Positions 1 through 10,999 of a DNA stretch of 64,000 nt are shown piece by piece. Below the pieces are notes generated by a model. The model searched no databases, was not told the origin of the DNA, and was given only the letters and a program-made list of their open reading frames with translations. Source of the DNA: Oscillospiraceae bacterium (GTDB lineage: Bacteria; Bacillota; Clostridia; Oscillospirales; UBA929); assembly GCA_009782475.1 (NCBI GenBank), contig WRIZ01000007.1, forward strand, positions 1-64,000, given 5' to 3'. Numbering within the stretch: position 1 is the first letter of the stretch; each line of letters begins with the position of its first letter. Both the position numbers and the translations under genes were made by a program.

Positions 1-3
1 TTC

Positions 4-28
4 CCGCCCTTATTGGGGGCGGTTTTTC
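4..28 (+). terminator. Candidate intrinsic terminator
   Basis: CCGCCC-loop-GGGCGG followed by TTTTT at the window start. Confidence 0.5.
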
Positions 29-120
29 CATGCTATCACATTCGGACTCTTTTTTCTGCAAGTGGCGGATGTTTCAATTATATTGTCTGCTTCTTTTGGC
101 GGATTTTTAGATTATCATAA

Positions 121-1027
121 ACATTCCCTCACTGGCTCAAACTGTTCAAATCCCCGCCGACCAAGAAGGCCACCACATACACCGGGTATGTCAATACCTA
201 CGAGGTACACTTCCTTGAGTTTTTCGGCTCTTTACAGCTTCACGAGATCACGCGGGAGGTCGCACAGGCGTATTACAACAGCAAACAGCTCAACGGCTCC
301 CGGAAGGACGGGAAAGACGGCGCACTGTCTCCCAAGACCATCCGCAACCATCACATGATCCTGCGGAATTTCTTCGACTACGCGGCAGATAAGTACAAAC
401 TCCCGGCCAACCCCGCCCTCAAAACGGAACGGCCGGAGGTCATCCGCCCGCAGGTTCGCGTCCTTGACCCTGCAGATTCGCATTTTGAACTTCAACCCGG
501 ACAAGAAGACGCATTTGATCGTACAGGAATCGCCGAAAACAAGGAACTCCATACGCTGCATCCCGATGTCCGACAGCGTATTCACCTTGCTGGCGAAACG
601 TCTTTTCTATCTGGAGCAATCCGGGTGGCTCAATCCGCACAATCTCCTCTTTCCGTCTACCAATGGTTCGTACATTGAGCCGAAGAGTTTTGAACTGCGC
701 CTAAAGGCTGTTTCAAAGCGTTGTGAGATCAAGAAGGTCAGCGCACACGCCCTGCGGCATACGTTCGCCACCCGCCTTGTTGAAGAGAACGTGCCGTTGA
801 CGACGGTGCAGGGTTTGCTGGGACACGCTTCTGTTTCCACGACGCAGCGGTATGTCACGACCATGCCTGAGGAAATGCGGAAAGCCGTCAGCAATCTCTC
901 TTTGCGAATGGAACCGGAGACCCTGTTTGACGCGAAAAAGCTGAACGGAACCAAAGACTGGATGAAAGTCGCCGACGTGCGGTTGCCTACCTGGTTGCAG
1001 ACGGAGACGAAAACAGCTCAGAGTTAA
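121..1027 (+). pseudogene. Decayed tyrosine recombinase/integrase (frameshifted, internally deleted)
   Basis: Frame 1 from 121 reads FPHWLKLFKSPPTKKATTYTGYVNTYEVHFLEFFGSLQLHEITREVAQAYYNSKQLNG...SPKTIRNHHMILRNFFDYA (SAM-like core-binding domain). The C-terminal half is in frame 2 (464-1027) with HALRHTFATR and LLGHASVSTTQRYV. The segment expected to carry the first catalytic Arg is missing. No in-frame start precedes 355. Confidence 0.85.
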
Positions 1028-1179
1028 GAGTGTGAAAAGATATGGTAACCCGCTCAAAATCCCTAGATTTACAGCCCGGTCAACCTTAGGTCTAACTCTG
1101 CAACGGTCGGTTGCAAACAGCAAAAACGATTCTTCGCAATAATGAGAATCCCTCAAACCGTTACAGTTCAAGGGATTCG

Positions 1180-1256
<77 letters not shown>

Positions 1257-1280
1257 ATATGGAATGACGCCGGACGGAAG

Positions 1281-1368
1281 TGGTGCCGGAGACCGGGCTC
1301 GAACCGGTACGAACCAACGGTTCACGGGATTTTAAGTCCCGGGCGTCTGCCAGTTCCGCCACTCCGGC
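1281..1368 (-). tRNA. tRNA-Leu (TAA)
   Basis: Minus strand GCCGGAGTGGCGGAACTGGCAGACGCCCGGGACTTAAAATCCCG...long variable arm...GGTTCGAGCCCGGTCTCCGGCACCA. Confidence 0.94.
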
Positions 1369-1429
1369 AATGTTGAATCACCGTTTCTGTAGGTTACCAT
1401 ACCCCCCGGCATTTGTCAAGCGTTTTTTC

Positions 1430-2686
1430 TTATAAATCATCGACTTCATTGTCTTTATGCAGTTCCATGCTCCATTGCAGCGAATCGGCATACAATCCGG
1501 CCATATCTCCGCCGTTGACGCCCAACCCTTCGCTGATGCGCAAAACGTCTTCCCATTTCCCCTGTTCAAGCGCGATGATCAAATCAAGCGTGTTATGGGC
1601 GTCGTTGCTATTCCCCATTAAGGCGTCATGGGTGAGTTCAGGCAGCATGACGTCCTCTAGCAGAATTTTCTTATGGACGTCCAGCATGGCGTCGAGCAGG
1701 GAAAACAGTCCTGTTAGGAAATATGCGTCGCTGCACTCTTTTTTGTTTAGTCTGATGGCGACATTTTCGCAAAAATGGGCGCGGATCAAGCTCATTTCGA
1801 TCAACTCGGGCGGTTTGTTGTCGTTCATGTTAATCAACGCCGCAAAGGAAACCCACTTTTTCAATTCCACATGTCCAAGATAGACCACCGCTTTTTTGAT
1901 GTCGGTGATTTCCTTTGCCAACCCGAAATAGGCGGAATTGACAAGTTTCAGTATCTTTAATGTGAGTCCCATATCCTGCTTGATGATGGCGGCCACGGCG
2001 TCAAAGTCAACAGCGTTTTTGCTGACTTCCGCCAGCAGGCGCATGGCGTTGATCCGCATAACGCCAACCGTTTTCTCTGTGATATTGGACGGCTTGGCGA
2101 AGAAGTATCCTTGAAAAAGCTGACAGCCAAGATCGCGCGCTTTTTCGTATATTTTCTGATTCTCCACCCGTTCGGCCAAAAGTTTGCATTTGGCCAAATT
2201 GACATGAGAGCAAACGGCGTAAAAGTTCCGCATGGTAAACGAGCCGTCAAGAAAATCAATTTTAACAATATCGGCGAGTGCCAGCAGCGGGTTGAGCGCG
2301 GGCCGATAACGGAGGTCGTCAAGTGCCAGTGTGTAGCCCAGTTTTTTCAGGCGGCGCAGCTCCTCAATGACCTCATCCGACGGGTCTACGTCCTCTAAAA
2401 CCTCAACAACCATCGTATTCGGAGGGAAATAGGTGGGCACACCGTCGAGGAGGAGTTTTTGCGTAAAATTGACGAACGCCATTTTCCCGCCGGTGATATT
2501 CTCGATCCCGCGCACTTGAAACCCTTCGATCACGGCGGCGGTCGCCCTCTCCCCGTCAATAGGGTTGCCCGAATTATCGGCATGAGGGCCGCCCCGGTAC
2601 AGCAATTCATAGCCGTAGAGGCGCATATTCTGATCTAATATCGGCTGCCGGGCAAAATATGTCTGCACAGCGTTTCCACCACCCAA
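1430..2686 (-). CDS. EAL + HDOD domain signalling protein (YuxH-like)
   Basis: N-terminal AVQTYFARQPILDQNMRLYGYELLYRGG (EAL type), C-terminal HDOD-like KILKLVNSAYFGLAKEI. Confidence 0.85.
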   Translation of the reverse strand: MGGGNAVQTYFARQPILDQNMRLYGYELLYRGGPHADNSGNPIDGERATAAVIEGFQVRGIENITGGKMAFVNFTQKLLLDGVPTYFPPNTMVVEVLEDVDPSDEVIEELRRLKKLGYTLALDDLRYRPALNPLLALADIVKIDFLDGSFTMRNFYAVCSHVNLAKCKLLAERVENQKIYEKARDLGCQLFQGYFFAKPSNITEKTVGVMRINAMRLLAEVSKNAVDFDAVAAIIKQDMGLTLKILKLVNSAYFGLAKEITDIKKAVVYLGHVELKKWVSFAALINMNDNKPPELIEMSLIRAHFCENVAIRLNKKECSDAYFLTGLFSLLDAMLDVHKKILLEDVMLPELTHDALMGNSNDAHNTLDLIIALEQGKWEDVLRISEGLGVNGGDMAGLYADSLQWSMELHKDNEVDDL

Positions 2687-2709
2687 TCATTATCTTAATA
2701 TTTACAGCG

Positions 2710-2907
2710 TTACGGTTTATCCTTCTTTTTGATAAACAGCCAATAGAGCATCAGGGTGAACACCGCGAACAGCAGCACCATGCCGAGTACCTGTTTCAGT
2801 TCGTAGGCCGCCGTCACCGCTATATACGCCGATATGGCGGACAGACCGAACAGGATCCCCATCACCGCCAGGCAAAGCCAAAAAAACCGGTTGCGTTTCT
2901 TTTTCAC
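2710..2907 (-). CDS. Small membrane protein
   Basis: 65 aa with two hydrophobic segments and basic termini. Confidence 0.55.
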   Translation of the reverse strand: MKKKRNRFFWLCLAVMGILFGLSAISAYIAVTAAYELKQVLGMVLLFAVFTLMLYWLFIKKKDKP

Positions 2908-2989
2908 GTAAATCCCCCCTTTACAATTCCATTATATATCAGTCCGCTGGGAAATACAAGGTTTAGCGGGAAAAGGTTTGTTTCAACAC

Positions 2990-3449
2990 CGCGGCAAACA
3001 GTGAAGAATCGCGCCCATATTGCGGCAAATGCTTTGCCGAACTCCTCAACGCGGGTATCCTGCCGAACAACATACATATCTACGACATGGACGGCACCAT
3101 GACGTTTGAACAGGCTATGCAATATGACGCGCTTTACGTTACGGGCGGGAATACGGCTTATCTATTACGACGCATGAAAGAAACCGGGTTTGACGGTATT
3201 GTGAAAAAGATGGTCAATGCGAACAAGGTCTATGTGGGCGTGAGCGCGGGCAGCCTGATCGCCGCACCAAACATAGGCGATCCTTATGATAAGGATACGG
3301 CAGGACTGTGTTTGATTCACGCGTATCTTTCATGCCATTGCCCCAAGGGGACAGAAGCACGGAAGGATTTGCCGCTGCCGCATATCCCGCTGTGTGCCGG
3401 ACAAGCGTTGGCGGTCAGTTGGCAGGGATATGAGCTGATCGAAGGGTAA
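2990..3449 (+). pseudogene. 5'-truncated peptidase S51 / type 1 GATase-like protein
   Basis: The frame of ORF 3087-3449 continues upstream without a start (AELLNAGILPNNIHIYDMDG). It contains YDALYVTGGNTAYLLRRM and YVGVSAGSLIAA. The usual N-terminal ~60 residues are absent. Confidence 0.7.
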
Positions 3450-3454
3450 TATAA

Positions 3455-3483
3455 TTGACGCGTTGAGGTTTTTGTGGTATCTT
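3455..3483 (+). promoter_or_regulatory. Sigma-A-type promoter for the small ORF at 3563
   Basis: TTGACG (3455-3460), 17 nt, TATCTT (3478-3483). Confidence 0.6.
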
Positions 3484-3562
3484 GGAGAAGCATGGGCGGT
3501 GTGTCGGCGGTCTTTGTCCTCCTACGCCAAGCGTAAGCTAGGCGTGAAGGAGGTGATGCCAT

Positions 3563-3637
3563 TTGAGGTACATAGTCGAGGTTAGAAAACTCTTGCAAGC
3601 CTTGACGTCCTTGATCCGCATTATTAAAACAAAGTAA
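3563..3637 (+). CDS. 24-aa candidate type I toxin-like peptide (TTG start)
   Basis: (M)RYIVEVRKLLQALTSLIRIIKTK, preceded by AAGGAGGTGATGCCAT (near-perfect Shine-Dalgarno); the stop lies inside a 13-bp perfect inverted repeat. Confidence 0.5.
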   Translation: MRYIVEVRKLLQALTSLIRIIKTK

Positions 3638-3716
3638 CCGCCTCCCTAGCCAAGAGCAACGGTTACTTTGTTAACCTATTAACTTGAGGCGAAGACCGTT
3701 GAGGTGCCGCCCCTCT
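3621..3716 (-). ncRNA. Predicted antisense RNA (RatA/SR-type antitoxin candidate)
   Basis: Minus-strand consensus promoter at 3723-3751. Transcript would end at hairpin AACAAAGTAACCG...CGGTTACTTTGTT (3628-3672) followed by TTTTAAT on the minus strand. Overlaps the 3' end of the 3563-3637 ORF. Confidence 0.6.
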
Positions 3717-3722
3717 GCAATG

Positions 3723-3751
3723 ATTATAGCAGAGCGTTTAAGCATTGTCAA
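3723..3751 (-). promoter_or_regulatory. Perfect consensus sigma-A promoter (antisense)
   Basis: Minus strand TTGACA (3746-3751), 17 nt, TATAAT (3723-3728). Confidence 0.85.
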
Positions 3752-3771
3752 GACATATAGGGAGGAGCAAT

Positions 3772-4284
3772 ATGAAAGAATCGGAAATGACCGCCGAAAA
3801 CGCTGTGGAAATCATCAAGCTGTTAGAGCAAAACGGGATCGAAGTCTATGTTGACGGCGGTTGGGGCGTTGACGCTCTGCTCGGCGAACAGACACGCAGA
3901 CACGACGACCTTGACATTGCTCTGCCCCACAGATTTGTGCCTAAACTGCGCGAGCTTTTTGAAGCCCGAGGGTATACAGATGTGCCCTGTGACGACACGC
4001 GGGATTGTAATTTCGTACTGGGCGATGATAAGGGACGCTTGATTGACGTTCATTCCTATACCTTTGACGAAAGCGGACAAAACATATTCGGCGTTGCTTA
4101 TGAGCCGCATCATCTAACCGGAACAGGCGTCATAAACGGCTATCCGATCAAATGTATCCCGCCGGACGTCATGGTCGAGTTTCATACCGGATACGAAGTG
4201 GATGAAAATGATTATCTCGACGTAAAAGCCTTATGCGAACGTTTTGAGCTTCCTTTGCCGGGTATTTACGAAACATTTGAATAA
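3772..4284 (+). CDS. Nucleotidyltransferase, lincosamide/aminoglycoside adenylyltransferase-like
   Basis: YVDGGWGVDALLGEQTRRHDDLDIALP motif; GGAGGAGCAATATG start at 3772. Confidence 0.8.
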   Translation: MKESEMTAENAVEIIKLLEQNGIEVYVDGGWGVDALLGEQTRRHDDLDIALPHRFVPKLRELFEARGYTDVPCDDTRDCNFVLGDDKGRLIDVHSYTFDESGQNIFGVAYEPHHLTGTGVINGYPIKCIPPDVMVEFHTGYEVDENDYLDVKALCERFELPLPGIYETFE

Positions 4285-4303
4285 ATATATATGGAGGTGC
4301 GAT

Positions 4304-4492
4304 ATGAAAAAGTTCGAGTACAAAGTATTATCAATCAAAAAGGGTACATTCACTTCAACCGATAAGTATATGGCGCAATTCTCAACCGAGCTGAACGCGC
4401 TCGGAGCCGAGGGATGGGAGCTGATTGAAATTACGGGAAACGCTTCCATAGATGGGTTTATCATTCAGGTCTTCAAACGGGAGATGGATTAA
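4304..4492 (+). CDS. DUF4177-like protein
   Basis: KFEYKVLSI...FSTELNALGAEGWELIEI pattern. Confidence 0.75.
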   Translation: MKKFEYKVLSIKKGTFTSTDKYMAQFSTELNALGAEGWELIEITGNASIDGFIIQVFKREMD

Positions 4493-4590
4493 GCGTGATC
4501 CCGGCATGACTTCACTCTCTCCGCTAAGATCAGTTTACGCTTTACAAATACCGACTAATACCGTATAATAATATAGGGAGGGATGAACTC

Positions 4591-4857
4591 ATGCCTATTA
4601 TTTCATCGTTTTATGGTATTGTCATCAGAATGTATTTCAAAGACAACGAACGTCATCATTTACCGCATTTTCACGCAAAATACGGAAGTACGGCGGCTTC
4701 TTTTGACTTAGACGGCAATATGCTGGCAGGGGAGTTCCCGAATAAGCAAATGAAATATGTTGTCGCATGGGCGGATATTCACAAAGACGAACTAACCGCT
4801 TTATGGGATATTATGCAGACGGACGAGGAATATTTTAAGATAAAGGGGCTGGAATAA
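4591..4857 (+). CDS. DUF4160 domain protein
   Basis: MPIISSFYGIVIRMYFKDNERHHLPHFHAKYG. Confidence 0.85.
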   Translation: MPIISSFYGIVIRMYFKDNERHHLPHFHAKYGSTAASFDLDGNMLAGEFPNKQMKYVVAWADIHKDELTALWDIMQTDEEYFKIKGLE

Positions 4858-5103
4858 ATGACGAATTATCCTGTCTTATCAGAAGTGGTTCCTCTTGATA
4901 ATTATAAACTTGCGCTTACATTTGGCAGGGATGAACGGCGTATATATGATTTTACCCCGAACTTAAATCATAAATTTTATTGTTCTTTGTCAGATATAAA
5001 ACTTTTTGAGAACGTTTCGGTGGTGGATGGGGATTTAATTTGGATTACAGGTCAAGATTTTTGCCCTCACACTTTATATGAAAAGAGCATTCCTATTCCG
5101 TAA
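4858..5103 (+). CDS. DUF2442 domain protein
   Basis: Directly follows the DUF4160 ORF; PLDNYKLALTFGRDERRIYDFTPNL...LFENVSVVDGDLIWITGQDFCPHTLYE. Confidence 0.82.
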   Translation: MTNYPVLSEVVPLDNYKLALTFGRDERRIYDFTPNLNHKFYCSLSDIKLFENVSVVDGDLIWITGQDFCPHTLYEKSIPIP

Positions 5104-5116
5104 AAACAAACAAGAA

Positions 5117-5151
5117 ACGGGCGGCTGTCGCATTACAGCCGCCCGTTTTTT
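5117..5151 (+). terminator. Intrinsic terminator
   Basis: CGGGCGGCTGT-cgcatt-ACAGCCGCCCG-TTTTTT. Confidence 0.85.
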
Positions 5152-5170
5152 AGTGCTTATAGCTCGTGGA

Positions 5171-6805
<1,635 letters not shown>

Positions 6806-6816
6806 CTATGTTCCTC

Positions 6817-7122
<306 letters not shown>

Positions 7123-7149
7123 TTAGCACTCAGCTCGTGAGAGTGCTAA
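7123..7149 (-). promoter_or_regulatory. CIRCE element (HrcA operator)
   Basis: TTAGCACTC-agctcgtga-GAGTGCTAA, exact consensus with 9-nt spacer. Confidence 0.97.
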
Positions 7150-7283
7150 CATGCCTATTCATCATAATCGCGCCGCCTGCGAGACGCAAACGGCGCAATT
7201 CGGGTATATTGGAGGTTCATGGGTTATTTTCTAATGTTTTCTTCTGTTTTCTCTCAAATGCTCATGGTTACAGTTTTTTACGG

Positions 7284-8528
7284 TCAGACATTCATTACCG
7301 TTCCGATAAAGATCGGCAGATTGGTGGCGTTGTCGATGATGACGTAGACAAACGGCCTGTCGAGCCGAACCGTTTTGGGTTGAGACGGAGCCGCGCCCGC
7401 GTCTGACATAGCCACCAACGTCGCCGCTCCGGCTTTGGTGCCGAGTTCGTCCACCGAAATAAACGTCTTGTGGATGACCCTGTCAATGAAGATATTGCCG
7501 CGTGACGAAACCGCCATTTTCTCAAATTCCGCTTCATCCATGTCAAAGGCGTCGGGCATCCCAAGAGCGATCAATATGTCGTTCATGTTGACGTCATACT
7601 CATATTCAAATTTGGGCAGCGCGGCGTACACTTCAACGTTCTGCGCGTTTTGAAGGGTTTCCAAGAATCCCGCGCCGTTCAATGACGCGATATACTCCCC
7701 GATGGAAATACCCTCGTTGGGCAGCAGGGCGGCGAAGCTGTATCCGTTTTCATACGGTTTGATAAACCCCGCTGCCAGCCCGTCTTCGAGGTATGTATAC
7801 TCTGAAGAGTGCATGAAATCAGCTTTTTTCTTTGTGCCGCTAATGTCGGTAAAGTCACCTTTACGCACGTTTTCCAAATAATATACATTCTTCCATTCGG
7901 CGTCGAACACAATGGCGTTGATGAGGTATAAGACGTCATCATCGAGAATCTCTTCGAGAATTTCTTTGATCATGCCGTCGGTGTTGTCTTTGACCCAGTT
8001 GTTGACGTCTTTCAGCGTTTGGGTGTCAAAGGCCGCTTTATAAGCCGCCGCTTTGTAGTAGTCGGCGTTTGCTTGCAGGAAACCGGGCTGCACCTGCAAA
8101 CGGTCTTCGTCGTCACGGAACCAAATGGAGTTGGCGATGCTCAATTTCGACTTCGCCGTACTCGGGAGGCCTTTTGTGTAACTGTACAGGGTTTCATTCA
8201 GGCTATCAATCGATAACCCGCCGCCGAGCAGGGCTTCCATTTGACGCAGAGTCTCCCCGCCCGCCCCGTTGGCCGTCATGGCCAGCGCGAGCTGCACCGA
8301 GAGCGGCGAAATCAGCGCGTTTTGATCGGCGGAAACGCTCTTCTTGAAGAGTTCGACCGCGAAATCGGCCGCGCTTCCGATGAAAGCGTCGTCAACGGGC
8401 TTGCCGTTCACTTTGTTTGAAGAGACGCCTTTCATCAAGTCGTCCGCGGCGGCTTGCACCGACGCGCAGCCCACCGCCCCGGCGAGCAGCAACGCGGCCA
8501 GTATAAGGGGAATGATCCGTTGTTTCAT
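7284..8528 (-). CDS. Secreted serpin-family lipoprotein
   Basis: Lipobox LAGAVGC; NALISPLSVQLALAMTANGA; hinge DELGTKAGAAT; DRPFVYVIIDNATNLPIFIGTV. Confidence 0.93.
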   Translation of the reverse strand: MKQRIIPLILAALLLAGAVGCASVQAAADDLMKGVSSNKVNGKPVDDAFIGSAADFAVELFKKSVSADQNALISPLSVQLALAMTANGAGGETLRQMEALLGGGLSIDSLNETLYSYTKGLPSTAKSKLSIANSIWFRDDEDRLQVQPGFLQANADYYKAAAYKAAFDTQTLKDVNNWVKDNTDGMIKEILEEILDDDVLYLINAIVFDAEWKNVYYLENVRKGDFTDISGTKKKADFMHSSEYTYLEDGLAAGFIKPYENGYSFAALLPNEGISIGEYIASLNGAGFLETLQNAQNVEVYAALPKFEYEYDVNMNDILIALGMPDAFDMDEAEFEKMAVSSRGNIFIDRVIHKTFISVDELGTKAGAATLVAMSDAGAAPSQPKTVRLDRPFVYVIIDNATNLPIFIGTVMNV

Positions 8529-8583
8529 AGTGACAACCCTCCTATGGAAGGGTTAGACGATAAACCCACTGGAAAGTTCCCGG

Positions 8584-9978
8584 TTACATTTTCTCCGACG
8601 ACACCAGGATAAAATCGCCGCCGTTGAAGGAGAAGAGCCTGGTTTTCATCAAACCGCTGTCGGTGCTGGCGATGGCGTCTATATAAACATGGCCGTTGGC
8701 AGCAAATACATTTCTCGCGTATCCGCCGTGAGCGTCGCCGAACTCTTTGATCAATTCCGCGCCGGCATATATATCGGAAGTATTGATTCTGTAAACACTA
8801 TGCGCCCCATGTTTGCCTGTCCACGGAGCGACGTAATACATATAGTCACCGTCTATGGAAGGGACGCCGCCGCCGACGTTGTCGTACACGATCCCGTAGC
8901 TGTTTTTGAGCTGCACATTGCTCTCACTGTACGCGGCGATTTGCGAAGATTCACCGGAAGGCAATGAGAACCTGTTTGTCACGTAATTGTTGTTGGCCGG
9001 ATTCTTATACCCGGAGAGATAAAACATCGTGCCGTTATGGTTCTCTTCTATTTGGATAATGTTTACTCTGCTGCAAGCCCCGTCGTGAATGTTTTCCGCT
9101 TCTGTTCTCCTGTTTTTACCGTCCAAATCCATGGAGCATAGGATGCTGTCTTTGTACTGATCGTCTTCCAAAACCGCGTATATCCTGCCGTTGTAGATAA
9201 CCGGGGATTTAAGGGATCGCTGTATCCAATCAACCTCGTTCCGATTGTTGCGGAAATCGTCTGTTTGATTCAGCCGCGTGACCGTCCGATCGGCCAGCGA
9301 CACGGCATACAGCGCGTTCCATTTAATTGTAAGGTTGTCAATGTAATTGGACTCCTCAAACGAAAGAAACAAGGTATCTTCATAGATAACAGCGTGTTTG
9401 AACGAAAAACTCTTTGAATATACCGTATCAATCAGATTAAACGAGAACAACAAATCCCGGCTGCCGCTTTCGTAATCAAGTGAATACAGTGAAATGACGG
9501 TATCGCTGACATTCGCGCCGAGAAGGTTATAGCCGTTTGCGGCGAGAACGTGATCGGTATACGTGTTCAGCGTCTCGCCCGATTCGTTGATGCGGAGCTT
9601 CCGGTCGATGACAAAGGTTCCGTCGGCCAGCTCGATGATGGCGTTGTTTTTCGCCATCTCGGCGACAGAGCCGCTCAATTCGCCTTTCCCCAGCGCGAAG
9701 AAAGCCAAATCATCGGGGTGGGTATACGGCGGAAGCGGCGGAATCTCCGAGGGCGGGGTTTCCGATGGCGGAGCCTCGGAGGGGGTGATCACCGGGGAAG
9801 GCTCGGGCAGCTTAGAAGGTTCGGACGACGGGGTGCTCAAATCAGGCGTTTCTCTTTTCCACCATCCGTTCGGGCTTTCATTCGGGTCGGAGGAATCGCA
9901 CGCGGCAGACAAGAGCGCAAGCAAACAAGCCAGTGATACGGCAAACAGTCTTTTCATCTTCACAACTCTCTTTTTCAA
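8584..9978 (-). CDS. Lipoprotein with Pro/Ser/Glu-rich linker and C-terminal beta-propeller-like region (DUF5050-like)
   Basis: Signal LLALLSAACDSS; linker PSSEPSKLPEPSPVITPSEAPPSETPPSEIPP. Confidence 0.6.
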   Translation of the reverse strand: MKKRVVKMKRLFAVSLACLLALLSAACDSSDPNESPNGWWKRETPDLSTPSSEPSKLPEPSPVITPSEAPPSETPPSEIPPLPPYTHPDDLAFFALGKGELSGSVAEMAKNNAIIELADGTFVIDRKLRINESGETLNTYTDHVLAANGYNLLGANVSDTVISLYSLDYESGSRDLLFSFNLIDTVYSKSFSFKHAVIYEDTLFLSFEESNYIDNLTIKWNALYAVSLADRTVTRLNQTDDFRNNRNEVDWIQRSLKSPVIYNGRIYAVLEDDQYKDSILCSMDLDGKNRRTEAENIHDGACSRVNIIQIEENHNGTMFYLSGYKNPANNNYVTNRFSLPSGESSQIAAYSESNVQLKNSYGIVYDNVGGGVPSIDGDYMYYVAPWTGKHGAHSVYRINTSDIYAGAELIKEFGDAHGGYARNVFAANGHVYIDAIASTDSGLMKTRLFSFNGGDFILVSSEKM

Positions 9979-10946
9979 TATAACTTCGGCAGTTTGTCCA
10001 GCGTCACGGCATACTCATGCCGGTAGGAATCCCGCAGGACGTCGCGGTCGGTCTGCTCCCGGCAGACGCTTTTGCTCCATGTCATAAACCATGTCCACGG
10101 GATGCGTGTTTCGGCCAGCCGCTCCATACTGGGCAGCGGGCCGGTTTCACCCAGCGCGGCTATTTTATCGGTTGGGGTGACGGCTTTCAGCTCGGCGTAA
10201 TGCTCTGCGTAATCGCTGTGGACGGGCGGCTTTAAGTAGACGTCGCGCGAGATGACGTCGCAGAAATCATCCCCCACATACCCCTCTTTTAGCGGTGAGT
10301 TCCAAACCCAAATCAGGTTATGCAGGGCGTGGCGTTGTGTAAACCGCTCAAACATAGCTTGGTACAGCCCGCGCGCCGTTTCCGCCCCTTTGCTGCCCCA
10401 CCAAAACCAGCTGCCTTCGGCCTCGTGGAAAGGCCGCCACAGAATGGGGACACCTTTCTCCGCAAACGGTTTTAGCAATTCGGCCATCACGTCGAGGTCG
10501 GAAATAAACGCCGCTTGTTCCGGCGTGCCGTCGGTTAAGGCCAGCCGCGCGTCGAAGGGGGTTTTCTCCTGATAAAAGGCTTTACCCGCGCCGCCGAGCG
10601 GCGAAAACCAATGCCATGTAAACGTGATCAATCCTTTGCGTTCCGCCCATTCCCACGCTTTTTCAAGGGTGCGCTTATTTGCTTCCACCTCGTCGAGGCA
10701 TTCCCGGTCGCTGTCTTTCGTATTGATGTTGGGCGAGTAGGCCAGCAGTTCAAACCCGCACAGGGCGGGCTCCAGCCCCCCGGTCACTTCACGGATGTAA
10801 GCAAGCTCTTCCTGCGCCATCGTTTGGGTGTGCTGACCCATGATGATGCCCTTTCCGCGCAAACCGGAAAGGAATTGCAATATGGCTTTCGATTCATCCG
10901 ACGCTTGCGGATTGCAGGGGTTGTATGGTATACTCATAAAATCCAT
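9975..10946 (-). CDS. Glycoside hydrolase family 26 (beta-mannanase-like)
   Basis: IIMGQHTQTM; FTWHWFSPLGG; VPILWRPFHEAEGSWFWWG; ALGETGPLPSME. Confidence 0.9.
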   Translation of the reverse strand: MDFMSIPYNPCNPQASDESKAILQFLSGLRGKGIIMGQHTQTMAQEELAYIREVTGGLEPALCGFELLAYSPNINTKDSDRECLDEVEANKRTLEKAWEWAERKGLITFTWHWFSPLGGAGKAFYQEKTPFDARLALTDGTPEQAAFISDLDVMAELLKPFAEKGVPILWRPFHEAEGSWFWWGSKGAETARGLYQAMFERFTQRHALHNLIWVWNSPLKEGYVGDDFCDVISRDVYLKPPVHSDYAEHYAELKAVTPTDKIAALGETGPLPSMERLAETRIPWTWFMTWSKSVCREQTDRDVLRDSYRHEYAVTLDKLPKLY

Positions 10947-10999
10947 CCTCCGTTAAGAGGATACTATATCATGTAAACCACGAAGAGGCAAGGTGTCGC

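Noticed and set aside
713-1171. 152-aa minus-strand ORF next to the tRNAs
   Set aside because: Lies opposite the integrase remnant, with low-complexity composition and no family resemblance.
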